Of a stretch of 64,000 nucleotides of DNA, positions 26,343 to 35,700 are shown piece after piece (position 1 is the first letter of the stretch; the number at the start of each line of letters is the position of its first letter). Location: contig JAEZCJ010000223.1 in assembly GCA_023433615.1 (NCBI GenBank), positions 51,497 to 115,496 of the forward strand, written 5' to 3'. Position numbers and translations under genes: made by a program. The stretch is from Bacillota bacterium. GTDB taxonomy: Bacteria > Bacillota > Bacilli > Paenibacillales > Paenibacillaceae. The notes under the pieces were generated by a model, which saw only the letters and a program-made list of their open reading frames with translations, was not told the origin of the DNA and did no database searches.

Positions 26343-28745
26343 ATGGTTGAAACGAACATCAAGTACAAGTATCGATCCATTCCCGTGCCCGGAGGCGGCT
26401 TCGTAACCGGGTACGTGTTCCACCCGACCGTCTCCGATATTCTCTATTGCAGGACCGATATCGGCGGCGCGTACCGCTATGACTTCGAGAAGGAGGCGTG
26501 GATTTCGCTGATCGATCACGCGACGGATCCGGATGTATGGGAGACGTACCCGCTCTCCCTCGCGCTGGATCGGCACAATCCAAGCTATGTCTACGCGATG
26601 GTCGGGCGATCCCCCGTACATAAGATCGCGATATCCGAAGATTACGGCGCGTCTTGGACGTATCGCGATGCCCCGATTATTGATGATACGGGCAACACGG
26701 CGTCCATACACGGCAATGCCCCGGGGCGCTCCACGGGGGAACGGCTCGTCGTCGATCCGCACGATTCGAATGTTCTCTATATGGGCACCATGGCGCACGG
26801 TTTATGGAAGACCGTCGACCGCTGCAGGAGCTGGACGCGTCTTGCCGTGGCTGCACCTGGGCATGACGCCGAGACGAACATCGCGTTCGTCGCCATCGAT
26901 CCCTCCAGCGGCGGCGAGGGCGTTCCCTCCAAGCGGCTGATCGCAGCGACGAACGGGCAGCAAGGGTCTCCGGGAGGCAACGTTCGCGGACAGAGCGTAT
27001 ACATTAGCCATGATGCGGGTGCGACGTTCGAGCCGTTGGCGGGAGAGCCTTCGCCCGTGCTGGGCGGTCCAGCGGATTATCCGGGCTACGTCGGGCAGCG
27101 GGCTGCCTTCGCGGGCAGCTACCTCTACATCTCTTATGCGGCCTATAACATCGGCTGGTCGCAATGGCATACTTACGGCTGCGATACGGGAAGGTGCTAC
27201 GACGGCGCGCTTATTCGCTATGAACTGGACGGTCAAGGCGCTGTCAGAGAAGCGCTCGATATGACGCCGCCGAGCGTCATCGATCCCGACTTCCGTGACC
27301 CGTCCGCGCCGGAGCGGCGCGTCGGCTACGGGATCGGCGGGATCTGCGAGGATCCGCGGCTGCCGGGCACGTTGGTCTGTTCGACGATCAACGCGCCTAC
27401 GGACACGATCTACCGCTCGACCGACTACGGCTTGACGTGGAAGCCCATCTTGCATGGTCTTGATGTCGGCGCGATCGACTTCAACGTGCCCTACCATAAG
27501 CCGGAGCATAACGGGAACGGTTCGCTGGTCCATTGGATGTCCGATGTCCGGATCAATCCGTTCGACAGCGACATGGCGCTCTTCACTACAGGAGCAGGCA
27601 TTTTCATGACGAGGAATTTGACCGCTGCGGATCGCGGGGAGCCGGTCATGTGGGCAGGCTGCAACGACGGCGTCGAGGAGACGGTGCATCTCAACATCTA
27701 TTCGCCGCCTGCCGGGGACGTGCAATTGATCGATATTATCGGCGACTATGGCGGTTTTATTTTCACCGATCTGGACAAGCCTGCAGACAATACGTTCGCC
27801 AATGCCGACGGCGACCGCTGGGTCACGGCGATGAATGCGGATTATCCGGACAGCGATCCGAGCTTGCTGGTCGTGACTCCTCGCGGGAATTGGACGGGCA
27901 AGACCAAGGGCGGACTGATTCTGTCGCGGGATCAGGGGCGCACATGGGAGCAGCTGGCGAGCCCTGTCGGCGTGAGCGATGCCGTGGACGAGTGGCTGGC
28001 GGAATTGGTGAAGCCGAACGTGACGTCGGGCTGGGCGGCGATCAGCGCGGACGGCGAAGCGATCGTGTGGGTGCTCGGGATTCCGGTCTATGCTTCGCGA
28101 GCCGTCTGCACGCATGATAGGGGGCAGACGTGGAACCGGGCGCTCGTCTACGATCGGAGCGGGAAGCAGCTCGACGGAGATTCGCTGCCGTTCAAGGTAA
28201 TGGCAGACCGCGTGAATCCGGACGTGTTCTACGGCTTCAGCGCGAATGTCGACGGCCTAGGCTTCTACGTAAGCCTGGATAAGGGCATGACGTTCCGTCA
28301 GGCGGAGGCGCCGGACGGGTTCCCCGAGGTCGACCTCGCCGGGATCGACGGCAGGCAGATCTACGAGATTCGGGTCGAATCCGAACGCGAAGGCGTCGTC
28401 TGGCTGGCGATGCAGCAGCATGGGCTGTGGCGCATCTGTCATGATCGCGCGAGGAACGCTTTCGTCGGCAGCAGAGTGTCTCGGGAGGGCGATTCGATCA
28501 AGCGGATCGGACTCGGCAAGCCTGCCGAGGGGAGCGACGTCAAGACGCTCTTCACCAGCGGCACGATCCGGGGCGTATACGGCTTCTACCGTTCGCATGA
28601 CGGCGGCGCGTCCTGGCTGCGGATCAACGACGATAACCACCAGTACGGCGACATTCGTTCGATCTCCGGCGATCCCCGCGTGTTCGGACGAATCTACGTG
28701 GCGACGGGCACGAGAGGGATCGTGTACGGCGATGTGGCGGAATAG
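26343..28745 (+). CDS. GH74-like (xyloglucanase-type) seven-bladed-propeller protein
   Basis: An 800-residue protein with the N-terminal pattern of GH74 and related BNR propellers: GGGFVTGYVFHPTVSDILYCRTDIGGAYRYD, with the conserved Asp of RTDIGGAYR. Repeated blade motifs include YRSTDYGLTWKP, LSRDQGRTWEQ, HDRGQTWNR, SLDKGMTFRQ and SHDGGASWLR. GH74 enzymes cut xyloglucan. No signal peptide is visible, so it is either cytoplasmic or exported another way. Fine substrate specificity is unknown. ATG 26343 is ten bases behind AGGAGG (26327-26332). Confidence 0.82.
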   Translation: MVETNIKYKYRSIPVPGGGFVTGYVFHPTVSDILYCRTDIGGAYRYDFEKEAWISLIDHATDPDVWETYPLSLALDRHNPSYVYAMVGRSPVHKIAISEDYGASWTYRDAPIIDDTGNTASIHGNAPGRSTGERLVVDPHDSNVLYMGTMAHGLWKTVDRCRSWTRLAVAAPGHDAETNIAFVAIDPSSGGEGVPSKRLIAATNGQQGSPGGNVRGQSVYISHDAGATFEPLAGEPSPVLGGPADYPGYVGQRAAFAGSYLYISYAAYNIGWSQWHTYGCDTGRCYDGALIRYELDGQGAVREALDMTPPSVIDPDFRDPSAPERRVGYGIGGICEDPRLPGTLVCSTINAPTDTIYRSTDYGLTWKPILHGLDVGAIDFNVPYHKPEHNGNGSLVHWMSDVRINPFDSDMALFTTGAGIFMTRNLTAADRGEPVMWAGCNDGVEETVHLNIYSPPAGDVQLIDIIGDYGGFIFTDLDKPADNTFANADGDRWVTAMNADYPDSDPSLLVVTPRGNWTGKTKGGLILSRDQGRTWEQLASPVGVSDAVDEWLAELVKPNVTSGWAAISADGEAIVWVLGIPVYASRAVCTHDRGQTWNRALVYDRSGKQLDGDSLPFKVMADRVNPDVFYGFSANVDGLGFYVSLDKGMTFRQAEAPDGFPEVDLAGIDGRQIYEIRVESEREGVVWLAMQQHGLWRICHDRARNAFVGSRVSREGDSIKRIGLGKPAEGSDVKTLFTSGTIRGVYGFYRSHDGGASWLRINDDNHQYGDIRSISGDPRVFGRIYVATGTRGIVYGDVAE

Positions 28746-29310
28746 CGGAGGCCGCAGGTAGCACAGTGTGCCGCTCACGCCTGCATCAACACCCAAAGTA
28801 AGGCCTATTCGGCTCTACTTTCGCCCTTCGGCGATCCGTAAACGTGCTTAAGAGCAGAAGTATGGCCCATAAAGCCTTAGTTTGCGAATCGCACTAGCTA
28901 GAGCACTCAAAGTAGGCCCAATTCGGCTCTACTTTCGCCATCTAGCCGCCGGCACAAATGCATTGGAGCAGAACTAAGGCCCATAAGGCACTACTTCGCA
29001 GATCGCACCTGCTAGACCACCCAAAGAAAGGCGTATTCGGCTCTACTTTCGCCCTTCGGCGATCCGCACACGTTCCTTGGAGCTGAGGGGCTGTCCCGTA
29101 GTCATCCATGACGATGCCTGGGACGGCCTCTTCTTCGGTTAGGTACGAATCATTCGATCGAGGACCGCAGCTGCGGAGGCTATGACGCCTAAGGGATGGG
29201 AATTTTATAGTTAGAGCCGGTAAAGCGTGGCACTAGTGGGATAATCATCAATCAGGCGCCTCGATGGATAAGCTTCGTCGTACCGATTTCCAAGTCATGC
29301 AAGGAATGGT
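28746..29310. other. Intergenic region with repeats, no gene
   Basis: No coding frame is convincing here. The first half is the 114-bp tandem repeat described separately. At about 29085-29137 there is an imperfect hairpin (GAGGGGCTGTCCC with GGGACGGCCTC) followed by TTCTTC that may terminate transcription. From 29140 to 29310 I see nothing recognisable. Confidence 0.5.
28790..29088. repeat. Tandem repeat, 114-bp period, about 2.6 copies
   Basis: Copies begin at 28790, 28904 and 29018 with CACCCAAAGTA-like sequence followed by ATTCGGCTCTACTTTCGCC. Each unit can form a hairpin from AAAGTAGGCC and GGCTCTACTTT, and the two complete units have a second dyad round AAGGCCCATAAGGC. There is no coding frame. 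It is not CRISPR-like: the units are long and contiguous. Confidence 0.88.
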
Positions 29311-29364
29311 TTGCAACTGTTGTATAATGTATGTATAATCTTTATATAATCATTGTATAACCTT
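29311..29364 (+). promoter_or_regulatory. MMPL promoter with four 11-bp direct repeats
   Basis: TTGCAA (29311-29316) and TATAAT (29334-29339) with a 17-base spacer form a good promoter. Across and below it run four 11-bp units beginning TGTATAAT, at 29321, 29332, 29343 (TATATAAT) and 29354 (TGTATAAC). The 11-base period places them on the same helix face, suggesting cooperative binding of a regulator; they could also act as stacked -10 elements. Confidence 0.75.
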
Positions 29365-29394
29365 GGTAGAGGCAATTCATTAGGAGGAACCGAG

Positions 29395-31605
29395 ATGAAA
29401 CAACGAGGATTGGAACGGTGGGGGAACTATATGGGCGGGCCCAAGTCCAAGTGGGCCGTGATCGGCGCCTGGATCGCACTGGTGCTGGTCTTGTCGTTCA
29501 TGCTGCCGCAAGTGAATGAGGTCGACAATTATACAGGCGCAGACCTGCCGGAATCGACGATGTCCATGGAAGCGAATGCGATTCTCGACGAACAATTCGC
29601 GTCCGATTCGGGTCTGCCGCTGCTCATCGTCTGGTACAACGAGGCCGGCATTCCGATGTCCGAGCTCGAAGGCATTCAGGCGTTGTATGCCGAACTGCAG
29701 GCGGATCCCCTCGCCGGGCAGCAATCGGTGCCGCCGCTCCATGAGCTGCCTGCCCAAGCGCTGGCTGCTTCGCTCTCCGAGAACGGCAAGTCGCTCGTCA
29801 CGCCGGTGTTCTTCGATCCCGGGACCGCGACCGAGACGCTCGAAGGCAATTTCGAGCTGATCCGCGAACGAACGGAATCCGCTATGGGGACGAATCCGTA
29901 CGATACGGTCGGCTTGGACGGCGAAGGCTTGCAGGCCCGCTTTTCCGGCCCCTCCGGCATATCGGTCGACGCGACGCGCCTGTTCGAGTCCGCCGATTTT
30001 CGACTCATGATCGCGACGGTTCTCATCATTCTCGTCATCCTGCTGGCGATCTATCGCTCGCCGATTCTCGCAGTCATCCCGTTGGTTGCGGTAGGACTCG
30101 CCTATATGGTCGTCAGCCCGCTGCTCGGCTGGATGGTCGAGAGCGGATGGATCGCGAAGGACGGGCAGGCGATCTCGATCATGATCGTGCTGCTGTTCGG
30201 CGCAGGGACGGACTATTGTCTATTCCTCATCGCGCGTTACCGCGATATTCTGCAGGTCGAGGACAATAAATACGAAGCGCTCGCAACGGCCGTACGCGAG
30301 TCGATCGGCGCGATCGTCATGAGCGGATTGACGGTCGTCGTCGGCTTGGCCGCGCTGGGCTTGGCCGACTACGGGGCATTCCAACGGTTCGCCGTTCCGT
30401 TCAGCCTCGGCATCCTGATTACCGGAATCGCCGTTATTACGTTGTTGCCGGCTATGCTGTCGGTACTGGGACGCGCCGCGTTCTGGCCGTTCGTGCCGCG
30501 TACGGCAGTGATGGCGCAAGCTCACGCACGCAAGAAGAATAAGCCCTACAAGGAGCCGAAGCCGAGTCACCGAATCATGCGCGCGGTCGGCGATTTCGCG
30601 ACGAACAACCCTTGGCGGGTCGTCGCGGCAACAAGCATCATCTTAGTCGGGCTGGCAATCGCCTCGACAGGGATCCGTTACAATTACGACTTGCTGTCGG
30701 CGTTCCCGGATGAGATGGATTCCTTGGAAGGCTTCGCCCTTATCGAGGAGAATTTCACGGCCGGCGAGCTGGCGCCGGTCAAGCTGATCGTGGATACGGA
30801 CGGCAAGGCAGTCGATCTGTCCGCCGAACTAGCCGCATTGCCGTATGTTGGCGCTGTAGGCGAGGTGCAGTCCGGCAAGACGAATCCCGACTTCCAATTG
30901 TATGAGGTCGATCTGAAGCGTAATCCATACTCGAACGAGGCTATGGAAGATGTCGAGCAGATGAAAGCGGACGTAACAGGATTGCTGGCTGAACACGAGC
31001 TGTCCGACGAGGCGTTCTGGATCGGCGGAGAGACCAGCAAGCAGATTGATGAGCGTAATGTGCAGAAGGCGGATGAGATGCGCATTCAGCCCGTCATTAT
31101 TTTGATCATATTCTTGGTTCTGCTGCTGTATCTTCGCGCCGTCGTGACTTCGATCCAGCTGATGGCCACCGTGCTCGTGTCTTATCTGGCTGCACTGGGA
31201 GGCGGCTGGCTGGTCATTACGGGCGTACTCGGGCATGAAGCGATGTCCGGCACGATTCCGCTCTACAGCTTCGTGTTCATTATCGCGCTGGGGAACGATT
31301 ACAACATCTTCATGATCTCGGATATCTGGAAGAACCGGAAGCGTGGGCAAGGCCATCGGGAATCGATTGCAGGCGGCGTCGCATCGACGGGTGCCGTCAT
31401 CACGTCGGCGGGCTTGATTCTGGCAGGGACGTTCGCCGTCCTGGCTTCCTTGCCGATTCAGGTACTCGTCCAATTCGGCATCGTGACCGCCATCGGAATC
31501 CTGCTGGACACGTTCATCGTCCGTCCGCTGCTCGTGCCGGCCTTGATCACGGTGTTCGGCAAGTGGTCCTACTGGCCGGGCAAGCTGTGGAAGAAGCCAT
31601 TGTAG
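29395..31605 (+). CDS. MMPL/RND family membrane exporter
   Basis: A 736-residue RND-type transporter of the MmpL/YdfJ family. There are two similar halves, each with one TM, a large extracytoplasmic loop (about 50-195 and 425-545) and then about five TMs. In-membrane motifs include LFGAGTDYCLFLIARYRD in the first half and IALGNDYNIFMISDIWKNR in the second, where the family's proton-relay Asp residues sit. The likely role is proton-driven export of a lipid or drug. The ATG at 29395 lies seven bases after AGGAGG (29382-29387); the open frame upstream runs through the promoter. No regulator gene is adjacent. Confidence 0.93.
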   Translation: MKQRGLERWGNYMGGPKSKWAVIGAWIALVLVLSFMLPQVNEVDNYTGADLPESTMSMEANAILDEQFASDSGLPLLIVWYNEAGIPMSELEGIQALYAELQADPLAGQQSVPPLHELPAQALAASLSENGKSLVTPVFFDPGTATETLEGNFELIRERTESAMGTNPYDTVGLDGEGLQARFSGPSGISVDATRLFESADFRLMIATVLIILVILLAIYRSPILAVIPLVAVGLAYMVVSPLLGWMVESGWIAKDGQAISIMIVLLFGAGTDYCLFLIARYRDILQVEDNKYEALATAVRESIGAIVMSGLTVVVGLAALGLADYGAFQRFAVPFSLGILITGIAVITLLPAMLSVLGRAAFWPFVPRTAVMAQAHARKKNKPYKEPKPSHRIMRAVGDFATNNPWRVVAATSIILVGLAIASTGIRYNYDLLSAFPDEMDSLEGFALIEENFTAGELAPVKLIVDTDGKAVDLSAELAALPYVGAVGEVQSGKTNPDFQLYEVDLKRNPYSNEAMEDVEQMKADVTGLLAEHELSDEAFWIGGETSKQIDERNVQKADEMRIQPVIILIIFLVLLLYLRAVVTSIQLMATVLVSYLAALGGGWLVITGVLGHEAMSGTIPLYSFVFIIALGNDYNIFMISDIWKNRKRGQGHRESIAGGVASTGAVITSAGLILAGTFAVLASLPIQVLVQFGIVTAIGILLDTFIVRPLLVPALITVFGKWSYWPGKLWKKPL

Positions 31606-31712
31606 GCTGTAGGTGCGATGAGCCGCATGCCCTTAGGGCGTGCGGCTTCAGCGTGTATTGCGTCAATATCGCTGCAGAGTGTCAAGCCGTATGGTGTAAT
31701 AGAACGAAAGGA

Positions 31713-31755
31713 GAGGGTGTCCCTCAGCCATTTACGATGACTGAGGGACACCCTC
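31713..31755. terminator. Hairpin between MMPL gene and convergent Doc gene
   Basis: A perfect 15-bp stem, GAGGGTGTCCCTCAG with its complement, encloses a 13-base loop that can pair further (CAT/ATG). It lies between convergent genes, with a T-rich stretch on the minus-strand side, and probably terminates both. Confidence 0.75.
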
Positions 31756-31759
31756 TTTG

Positions 31760-32161
31760 CTAGTCTTCTATAAGCCTGCATTGTGTCTGAATCACGGCAA
31801 CAAGTTTTTGAAACGCGTACTTATGATTGACCATGTCCACGGTCATATCTTCCGCCGCCTTCTGATCCATGACAAACAACTGTCCGTTCAATTGGAGAAA
31901 CATGACTAGCGCCGTGAATGCTGTTCGTTTGTTTGCGTTCTGGAATGGGTGATTCTGCCCAAGAGACTCGAACAGCGCTGCTACCTTGTCATGGAGGCTA
32001 GAATATGCATCCTCACCGAACGTTGAAGATTGTGGAAGTAACACGGCGGATTCCAGTAAACCGCTGTCTTTAACACGTATTTGCTCGCCAAGGCTATACT
32101 TCTGAATCATCGCAATAATAATGGCAATCACTTCTTGAACCGTAAGATAACGAATCTCCAT
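31760..32161 (-). CDS. doc: Doc-like (Fic fold) toxin of a type II toxin-antitoxin pair
   Basis: A 133-residue Fic/Doc protein with the catalytic motif HPFQNANKRT at residues 71-80, matching the Doc form HxFxxANKR. Doc phosphorylates EF-Tu and stops translation; canonical Fic proteins AMPylate targets. The small size and adjacency to an AbrB-type antitoxin support Doc. It starts one base after the antitoxin stop on the minus strand. Its base composition is clearly more AT-rich than its neighbours, which fits recent acquisition. Confidence 0.9.
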   Translation of the reverse strand: MEIRYLTVQEVIAIIIAMIQKYSLGEQIRVKDSGLLESAVLLPQSSTFGEDAYSSLHDKVAALFESLGQNHPFQNANKRTAFTALVMFLQLNGQLFVMDQKAAEDMTVDMVNHKYAFQKLVAVIQTQCRLIED

Positions 32162-32162
32162 T

Positions 32163-32408
32163 TCAACGATCCTTTAGTCCCTTAAGTGTATCGTTGTATT
32201 GATCCATGACTTGCGACAGAGTATCGAGGAAGTCAGGACCGATACCAGCAGGCAGCTCGATTTTGTGCGCTCTGCGAATGATAATTGTACCTTCTTCTTC
32301 CTTCACGTCGACGTGAACAGAATCCCCTTGCTCAAGGCCAATCTGTTTAAGGGCTTCCGTCATCGTAATACCAAGGCTGTTCCCGATCTTCGTCACTATT
32401 CGTTCCAT
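32163..32408 (-). CDS. AbrB/MazE-like antitoxin
   Basis: An 81-residue protein with a SpoVT/AbrB-type swapped-hairpin DNA-binding domain (VTKIGNSLGITMTEALKQIGLEQGDSVHVDV) and a C-terminal tail likely to bind and neutralise the Doc toxin. An upstream ATG at 32453 would add 15 residues, but it has no ribosome binding site. The ATG at 32408 is preceded by GGGGAAGTG, so I prefer the shorter form. It is translated first, as expected for an antitoxin. Confidence 0.85.
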   Translation of the reverse strand: MERIVTKIGNSLGITMTEALKQIGLEQGDSVHVDVKEEEGTIIIRRAHKIELPAGIGPDFLDTLSQVMDQYNDTLKGLKDR

Positions 32409-32734
32409 TTCAGACACTTCCCCGCTGGTAGTATCTTCTACTGCAATATTCATCCGTTATAACAATTATACAGTCAGTGCGTGAAGTTGGGGATGGATCA
32501 TTACGAGGTGCTTGCCAGGGTGACATTCAAATCGTGATTACACCCGTTGAAGCACATGTGGCGTGCTTCGGACAAGGGGTCAAATCCCCTCGCCTCAGCC
32601 TCTTCTTCATGTCCTCTCTAGAAGCGAAACTGCAAGTTTCCACTGAGGACATCACTAATTACTAGGGCAGAATCCCGCTCCCGCATATGCTATGCTAGTG
32701 CCACAATGGACGAAAGCGAGGGCATAAGGCGCAC
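32409..32734. other. Intergenic region with a degenerate tRNA/tmRNA-like 3' end
   Basis: AGGGGTCAAATCCCCT at 32575-32590 looks like a T-arm with one loop base missing, followed by CGCCTC as in the 3' end of tmRNA or a tRNA. A stem AAGCAC/GTGCTT (32550-32568) precedes it. No full cloverleaf or CCA can be built. It may be an attachment-site remnant; I see no gene. Confidence 0.3.
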
Positions 32735-35700
32735 ATGAACAAGAATACGAAGACGCTGTTTAATGACGGATGGGAGTTCGCCAAGAGCGGTCTGGAGGCC
32801 TCGGACCACGCGGGCCTTACGTTCGAGCCGGTCGACCTTCCCCATGATTGGCTCATCTACGATACGCTGAATCTGTACGAGAACAGCATCGGCTGGTATC
32901 GCAAGCGGATGGACGCGACGACGGCGGGCGCAACGCGGTGGCTGCTGGCATTCGACGGCGTCTATATGGATTCCACGGTGTACGTGAACGGACAATCCGT
33001 CGGAGAATGGAAGTACGGCTACTCCGCGTTCGAGCATGACATCACGGATGCGTTGGTCAACGGCATCAACGAGATCCTCGTGAAGGTCGTTCACCAGAGC
33101 CCGAACAGCCGCTGGTATTCGGGAGCAGGCATCTACCGGAACGTGTGGCTGAAGACCCGTGCGCAGAGCCATATCGAGACGGACGGCGTGTATATCGCGA
33201 CCAAGCAGACGGATGCCGGCTGGCAGGTCGAGATCGATACGGAGCTCCGCGCCGCCCAAGACGTTCGACTCGCCCACACGCTGCTCTACCAGGGACAGAC
33301 AATCGCCGCCGCAGCGGAAAATATAACCGCAAGACCGGGCGTCGGCGCATACAGCCGACAATCGCTCGTGATCGAACATCCGCATTTATGGAGCACGGAC
33401 GAGCCGCACTTGTACCGGCTTGTGACCGAGCTTCTACCAGCCGGGACGCAATCGGACGGGAATGCCGGACCTGCCGGCGAGGCCATCGAGACCGTCACCC
33501 ACAACGTCGGCTTCCGCACGGTCGTGCTCGACCCGCAGCAGGGCTTCCTCTTGAACGGCAAGAGGTTGAAGCTTAACGGCGTCTGCGAGCATCATGACTT
33601 AGGTGCGCTAGGGGCAGCATTCAACGCATCCGCGCTTCGCAGAAGGTTCGAACTGCTGCAAGCGATGGGCGTCAACGCGATCCGCACGGCCCACAACATG
33701 CCTGCGGCCGAACTGATGGATTTGGCGGACGAGATGGGGATGCTCGTCGTGTCGGAAGCTTTTGACATGTGGGAACGCTCCAAGACGCCGCACGATTATG
33801 CCCGCTTCTTCAAGGAATGGATGCCGGCCGACGTGAAGAGCTGGGTCAAGCGGGATCGCAACCATCCGAGCCTCATCCTGTGGAGCATCGGCAACGAGAT
33901 CTATGACACCCATGCGGATGCGAGAGGGCAGGAAGTAACGCGCATGCTCATGGACGAGGTGTACAAGCATGATCCGAAGCGCAATGGGCTTGTCACGATC
34001 GGGTCGAACTACATGCCGTGGGAGAATGCCCAGCAATGCGCGGACATCGTGAAGATCGCGGGCTATAACTACGCGGAGAAATATTACCATAAGCATCATA
34101 AGGAGCATCCGGACTGGGTCATCTACGGCAGCGAGACCGCTTCAGTCGTGCAGAGCCGGGGCGTCTACCACTTCCCGTTCGAGCAGCCGATTCTGGCCGA
34201 TGACGACGAGCAGTGCTCGGCACTCGGCAACAGCACGACGAGCTGGGGCGCGAAGTCCGCGGAAGCGTGCATCATGGCGGAGCGGGATGCGCCGTTCTCT
34301 CTCGGGCAATTCCTGTGGACCGGCTTCGACTACATCGGAGAGCCGACGCCGTATCATACGAAGAACTCGTACTTCGGCCAGCTCGATACGGCGACGTTCC
34401 CGAAGGATTCGTACTACATCTATCAGGCCGGATGGACGGACTACAAGGCGAAGCCGATGGTGCATATTTTCCCGTACTGGGATTTCAGCCCGGGGCAGAT
34501 GATCGACGTGCGCGTCGCGTCGAATGCGCCGAAGATCGAGCTGCAATTCAACGGGGACACGGTCGGCACGTACGACATTGACCATGCGCACGGCACGCAG
34601 CTGGTCGGCTGGTGGAAGCTGCCGTACGCGCCGGGCGAGCTGAAGGCCATCGCCTACGACGAGGCGGGGCAGGTCATCGCGACGGATACGGTACGTTCGT
34701 TCGGCGATGCGGCGAACCTTCACCTTCAGCCGGATAAGAAGGTGCTGACGGCGAACGGCACGGACGTGATCTATGTCGAGATCGGCATGGAGGATGCGGA
34801 CGGCAATCCGGTCGCGAACGCGAACAACCGCGTGCATGTCGTGGTGTCGGGAGCGGGACGGCTGATCGGGCTCGATAACGGCGACAGCACGGACTACGAC
34901 CCGTACAAGGGGCTGAGCCGGAGGCTGTTCAGCGGCAAGCTGATGGCGATCATCGGCGCGACGCTCGAGCCGGGCGAGATCCGCGTGGACGTGTCTTCTC
35001 GCGGGATGGCGAGCCAATCGGCGGTGCTGCAAGCGGCGGCGGTCGAGGGCGGACCGGTCCAGGGGGTAACGGCACGCACGGCGAATCGCGAGCTGCCGAT
35101 CGTGAGCGGAAGCGCGGACGAGCTGCCGCTGCGGAAGATCGCGATCTTGAGCGAGAATGGCCAGCTGTTCGACGAGGCCAGGCAGGAGATGATCGTCCGC
35201 GCGGAGCTATACCCGGCTGACGCCTCCTATCGCGATGTAGAATGGCGCGTCGTGAATGCGGCCGGCATCGAGTCGAATATCGCGCGCGTGGAGGCTTCAG
35301 GCCTCGAAGCGAAGGTTACCGCGCTGGGCGACGGCGAGTTCCTCGTCCGCTGCATGAGCAAGAACGGCACGGACAAGACGAAGATGATCGCGCAGCTGGA
35401 GTTCAAGGCAACCGGACTAGGCACGGCGTATAAGGATGCGTACGGCTTCATCTCGGGCGGTCTCTACGACTGCACGAAGGGCGAGGTCGGCAACGGCAAC
35501 GAACGCGGCGTGGCGACGAGCCGGGACGGCGAGACGCATGTCGGCTACCGCGCCATCGACTTCGGGCCGTACGGATCGGACACGATCACGATTCCGATCT
35601 TCGCGCTGTCGAGCGAGCCGTATGCGCTGCAGATCTGGGAGGGCATGCCCGATGAAGCAGGCAGCGAGCTGTTGGCGGACGTCGTCTACCAGAAGGAATC

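Noticed and set aside
28790..29088. Possible CRISPR array
   Set aside because: The units are 114 bases and contiguous with drift throughout; there are no short identical repeats with unique spacers and no cas genes.
32550..32600. A functional tRNA or tmRNA gene
   Set aside because: The T-loop lacks a base, no D-arm or anticodon arm fits, and there is no acceptor pairing; at most a remnant.
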